Of a stretch of 24,989 bases of DNA, positions 23,061 through 24,989 are shown piece by piece. This DNA comes from a virus. How positions within the stretch are numbered: the stretch's first letter is position 1; each line of letters starts with the position of its first letter. The translations under genes and the position numbers were made by a program. The DNA lies in IMG/VR virus record IMGVR_UViG_3300032117_000971, positions 1 to 24,989 of that record; one strand, 5' to 3'. The notes below the pieces were generated by a model. The model ran no database searches. It had not been told where the DNA came from and saw nothing but the letters and a program-made list of their open reading frames with translations.

Positions 23061-23644
23061 TGTAATTTTTGAAAAGCTATTTTATCTTGTTGTTTAAGAT
23101 AAGATAAAACTTCATTGAATGTTAACTCCTTACCTATTAGATTTATAAGCAAATTATCTAATCTTATAAACATTTCATAATCTACATTTAAATCAACTGA
23201 TGAGTTATCTTTAAATACAGATAAATTTTTTCCTGTAATGTTTGATATTTCAGACATATCATAAAATCTTAATTTAGCATTAGTATATCTATTTAAATTA
23301 ATTAACCAACTCAATTGTGGAGCATAATGCCTGTTTAAAAATTGATAAGAGTTAGCAAACCATCTAATAGTAGTTAAATCTAAATTAGGATTATCTCGTT
23401 TAGTATTATATACAAAGGTCTGTATACCGGATATTGTACGCTCAGTAGGATTTCTTAGCACCACATCAATTATATCCAACTTAGACAATTGTTGATTTAA
23501 TAAAATCTTACATTTATTTTGTTTGGCATATTCATTGATGCTTGAACTACCATTTTTGTAGATAGGATAGAAATACCGTTGTGAAGCTAACTCAATAACT
23601 TCACAACGGGTTGGATAGATTATTTCATCTAACCTAGATAACAT
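23042..23644 (-). CDS. Sulfotransferase-like protein
   Basis: A 200-residue protein that resembles PAPS-dependent sulfotransferases of the carbohydrate (Sulfotransfer_2-like) group: YPIYKNGSSSI (26-36) matches the 5'-phosphosulfate loop (PKVGSSS type), VVLRNPTERTISG (61-73) matches the 3'-phosphate-binding RdPxxRxxSg, and NRHYAPQLSWL (104-114) matches the usual His-x-x-Pro-Gln. It probably transfers sulfate from PAPS to a sugar, although the family is diverse. It lies directly after gp32 (stop to ATG 4 bases) and overlaps the radical SAM copy 3. Its base composition is strikingly A+T-rich: 60-base samples at 23101 and 23221 contain only 14 and 12 G+C, against 32 in the gp32 sample at 23761. 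This suggests recent or separate acquisition. Confidence 0.72.
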   Translation of the reverse strand: MLSRLDEIIYPTRCEVIELASQRYFYPIYKNGSSSINEYAKQNKCKILLNQQLSKLDIIDVVLRNPTERTISGIQTFVYNTKRDNPNLDLTTIRWFANSYQFLNRHYAPQLSWLINLNRYTNAKLRFYDMSEISNITGKNLSVFKDNSSVDLNVDYEMFIRLDNLLINLIGKELTFNEVLSYLKQQDKIAFQKLQCIALD

Positions 23645-23648
23645 CTAA

Positions 23649-24665
23649 TTACTCAGATGTCTTTTGGCGACTGCGAATCATAGCAAGAATGTCTTGAGCA
23701 TTCTTACCACCGGCTGCTGGGGTAGCAATTGGTGCTGTTGGAGCACTAACTTCTACCTCATCTGCTTCGAATGGAGGATCTTCTGCTACCACTGCTGGTG
23801 CTGGTGTTGCTGGTTGTGCTACAGGTGTAGCAGTTTGAGCTACAGGAGCCGCTTGCGCAGTACCTGCCGGCGCACTAACACCACGTGGGCGATAGTAAGC
23901 ACCCCAACGATCTGTATCATATGCTTGACCATCTACTGATGCTTCAAACATTTCTTTGATAACTTTCAATTCAACATCACTTGGTTTCTTAGGTAAGAAA
24001 TCAGCTAGGTTATACAGACCATTCTTCTCAATAGCTTCTGCTTCATCCGCTGTTAGCGCACTTTCTTTACGTGACCATTTGCTAGTACTATAATCAGCAT
24101 ATCCACCTTTTGATGTTTTGCTAATAGTAAAGTCCAGACCACCTTGGTAATCAGTTGGTAAGTTTTCTAACTCTGGATCAAGCAAGGCTGCTTTAACTAG
24201 GTTAAAGATTTGTGGGCTGATGATAAATCTGCGAATCGGATTTGCTGGTGTTTGGTCATCTGCGATTGGGTTTTCATGTACAAACCCTTGGAACAAGTAT
24301 GATTTCTTTTTCCAATATTTACGACCCATTTCTTCTAAGCTAGGGTCTTTGAACCATGTGCGCACTTCTGCTAACACAGGACATTGTTCGCCATACATTT
24401 CCACGCAAGGTACTTGTACTGTTACTGGTTTTGAATCTGGTTGACCTTTTACACCCGCAAAGGTTAAATTGATCATTAAACGTTCAGCCCAAAAGAATGT
24501 ATTCTTTGGATCTGCGTCTGGTAAAAAACGTACTCTTGCTGAAGTGCCTTCTGGAATGTTCCAGTGAGCGTAGATAGCGTTATCGCCTTGTGATTGTCCA
24601 CCACTTTGACCGCGGTTTTCTTGTGCTTGAAGTTTTGCTCTGATTTCTGCTAATGATGTTGCCAT
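23649..24665 (-). CDS. 32: gp32-type single-stranded DNA-binding protein
   Basis: A 338-residue protein resembling T4 gp32 of aquatic T4-like phages. The N-terminus MATSLAEIRAKLQAQENRGQ is a basic-helical start before a glycine/glutamine-rich link; the core holds WNIPEGTSARVRFLPDADP (35-53), VPCVEMYGEQCPVLAEVR (85-102) and IRRFIISPQIFNLVKAALLD (144-163). Only Cys87 and Cys95 are present in the zinc region where T4 has His-Cys-Cys-Cys, so a zinc ribbon seems incomplete, as in related aquatic phages. Residues 263-320 are a Pro/Ala/Thr linker with acidic patches, ending in a short NAQDILAMIRSRQ helix that could recruit UvsX, UvsY or helicase. AAGGA precedes the ATG. It coats single-stranded DNA in replication and recombination. 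Confidence 0.9.
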   Translation of the reverse strand: MATSLAEIRAKLQAQENRGQSGGQSQGDNAIYAHWNIPEGTSARVRFLPDADPKNTFFWAERLMINLTFAGVKGQPDSKPVTVQVPCVEMYGEQCPVLAEVRTWFKDPSLEEMGRKYWKKKSYLFQGFVHENPIADDQTPANPIRRFIISPQIFNLVKAALLDPELENLPTDYQGGLDFTISKTSKGGYADYSTSKWSRKESALTADEAEAIEKNGLYNLADFLPKKPSDVELKVIKEMFEASVDGQAYDTDRWGAYYRPRGVSAPAGTAQAAPVAQTATPVAQPATPAPAVVAEDPPFEADEVEVSAPTAPIATPAAGGKNAQDILAMIRSRQKTSE

Positions 24666-24733
24666 AATGTTTTCCTTTATATTTAAGTTGGTCTTTAATA
24701 TGCCTAACGCACTAATATATAGTACGCTATAAT

Positions 24734-24741
24734 TATTTATC
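24734..24741 (-). promoter_or_regulatory. Possible late-type promoter upstream of gp32
   Basis: On the minus strand GATAAATA, one base from the T4 late consensus TATAAATA, lies 68 bases before the gp32 ATG, just after a terminator that ends the previous gene. T4 gene 32 is also read from several promoters, including a late one. The mismatch at the first position makes this tentative. Confidence 0.35.
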
Positions 24742-24772
24742 CTACAAGAGATATTTTTAAATATTTTTAGCC

Positions 24773-24797
24773 AAAATAAAACCCGCCGAAGCGGGTT
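24773..24797 (-). terminator. Rho-independent terminator after the upstream partial gene
   Basis: Minus strand: AACCCGC, a TTCG tetraloop, GCGGGTT, followed by a T-rich TTATTTT. A 7-base-pair stem closed by C-G around UUCG is highly stable. It lies 25 bases after the stop at 24822 and separates the previous gene from the gp32 unit. Confidence 0.85.
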
Positions 24798-24821
24798 CTA
24801 CCCTTCCCATCTCGAGGAATT

Positions 24822-24989
24822 TTATTTTAAACCTGATAACTTTTTAATTTCTGTTAACATGCTATCTTTTGATTGTATGCTTTCGTTTGTTGATTTTGAT
24901 TTCATTTTATTATAGTGTAATAAGTCTTCTTCTGAGCCACCTTTAGTCATTGCTTTTGCTTGGCTAGGCATGATTTTAAGTTTGTCTAA
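24822..24989 (-). CDS. C-terminal part of an unidentified protein (5' end outside window)
   Basis: The minus strand from the window edge reads 55 codons to a TAA at 24824-24822 without interruption, starting ...LDKLKIMPSQAKAMTKGGSE and ending ...MLTEIKKLSGLK. It is rich in Lys, Ser and Glu and appears helical. A terminator follows 25 bases downstream, which supports a true gene end. Met codons inside the fragment could be starts, so a very short separate protein cannot be ruled out. No family is recognised. In T4-like phages the gene before gp32 varies, so position does not identify it. Confidence 0.55.
   Translation of the reverse strand, partial: LDKLKIMPSQAKAMTKGGSEEDLLHYNKMKSKSTNESIQSKDSMLTEIKKLSGLK

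Noticed and set aside
23664-23939. Cys- and Trp-rich plus-strand open frame opposite gp32
   Set aside because: Its odd composition (Cys/Trp/Ser) is the reverse complement of the Pro/Ala/Thr linker codons of gp32; no ribosome site or promoter is seen.
1-24989. Bacterial chromosome segment instead of phage
   Set aside because: Porin, SahH, desaturase and the phosphoesterase pair look bacterial, but gp32, UvsX and UvsY homologues, T4-type late promoters and pervasive gene overlaps fit a T4-like phage; no ordinary host housekeeping operon is present.

Overview
This window looks like part of a large T4-like myovirus genome, probably from an aquatic phage of a Gram-negative (perhaps betaproteobacterial) host. 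Three replication/recombination genes identify it: a gp32-type ssDNA-binding protein (23649-24665), a UvsX/RecA recombinase (18343-19416) and a UvsY-type mediator (17411-17866), all on the minus strand. Two exact copies of the T4 late-promoter octamer TATAAATA (plus strand at 2052, minus strand at 4897) agree with this. The host guess rests mainly on the phage-borne outer-membrane porin, which resembles beta/gammaproteobacterial porins; it is an inference. Coding density is very high, no non-coding stretch exceeds about 160 bases, and many genes overlap by 1-26 bases.

Layout. 1-1990 (minus): a partial small exported protein, and an overlapping pair of an LpxH-like metallophosphoesterase and a GT4 glycosyltransferase. 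The exported gene and the pair each have a near-identical promoter (TTGTAA, 17 bases, TATGYT). 2052-3621 (plus): a late promoter, a GT-B-like glycosyltransferase, two tandem paralogous small proteins and a terminator. 3631-24824 (minus, almost continuous): porin, S-adenosylhomocysteinase, a tightly overlapping block of flavodoxin-fold reductase / B12-type radical SAM enzyme / fatty acid desaturase / Fe(II)-2OG oxygenase, a methyltransferase, an SGNH-like protein, a small basic protein, an RNA polymerase omega-like protein with its own strong sigma-70 promoter, a GT-A-like protein, two uncharacterised proteins, a fused nucleotidyltransferase-cupin, a second methyltransferase, UvsY, two small conserved proteins, UvsX, then a cassette of three twitch-type radical SAM proteins, a short SDR and a sulfotransferase-like protein, and finally gp32 with its leader and an upstream terminator. 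The window ends inside another minus-strand gene.

How the genes may work together. gp32, UvsX and UvsY form the recombination-dependent replication core. The accessory genes fall into three themes: (a) cell-surface or glycan work (porin, glycosyltransferases, LpxH-like phosphatase, nucleotidyltransferase-sugar-isomerase-like fusion, sulfotransferase-like, SGNH-like); (b) SAM and radical chemistry (four radical SAM enzymes, two methyltransferases, and SahH, which clears S-adenosylhomocysteine); (c) host transcription (omega-like subunit). The best candidates for undescribed systems are the sulfotransferase / three radical SAM / SDR cassette inserted between gp32 and uvsX, and the translationally coupled oxygenase / desaturase / radical SAM / flavodoxin block. 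No tRNA, CRISPR array, insertion sequence or attachment site was recognised. All calls come from reading motifs by eye; no database search was run.
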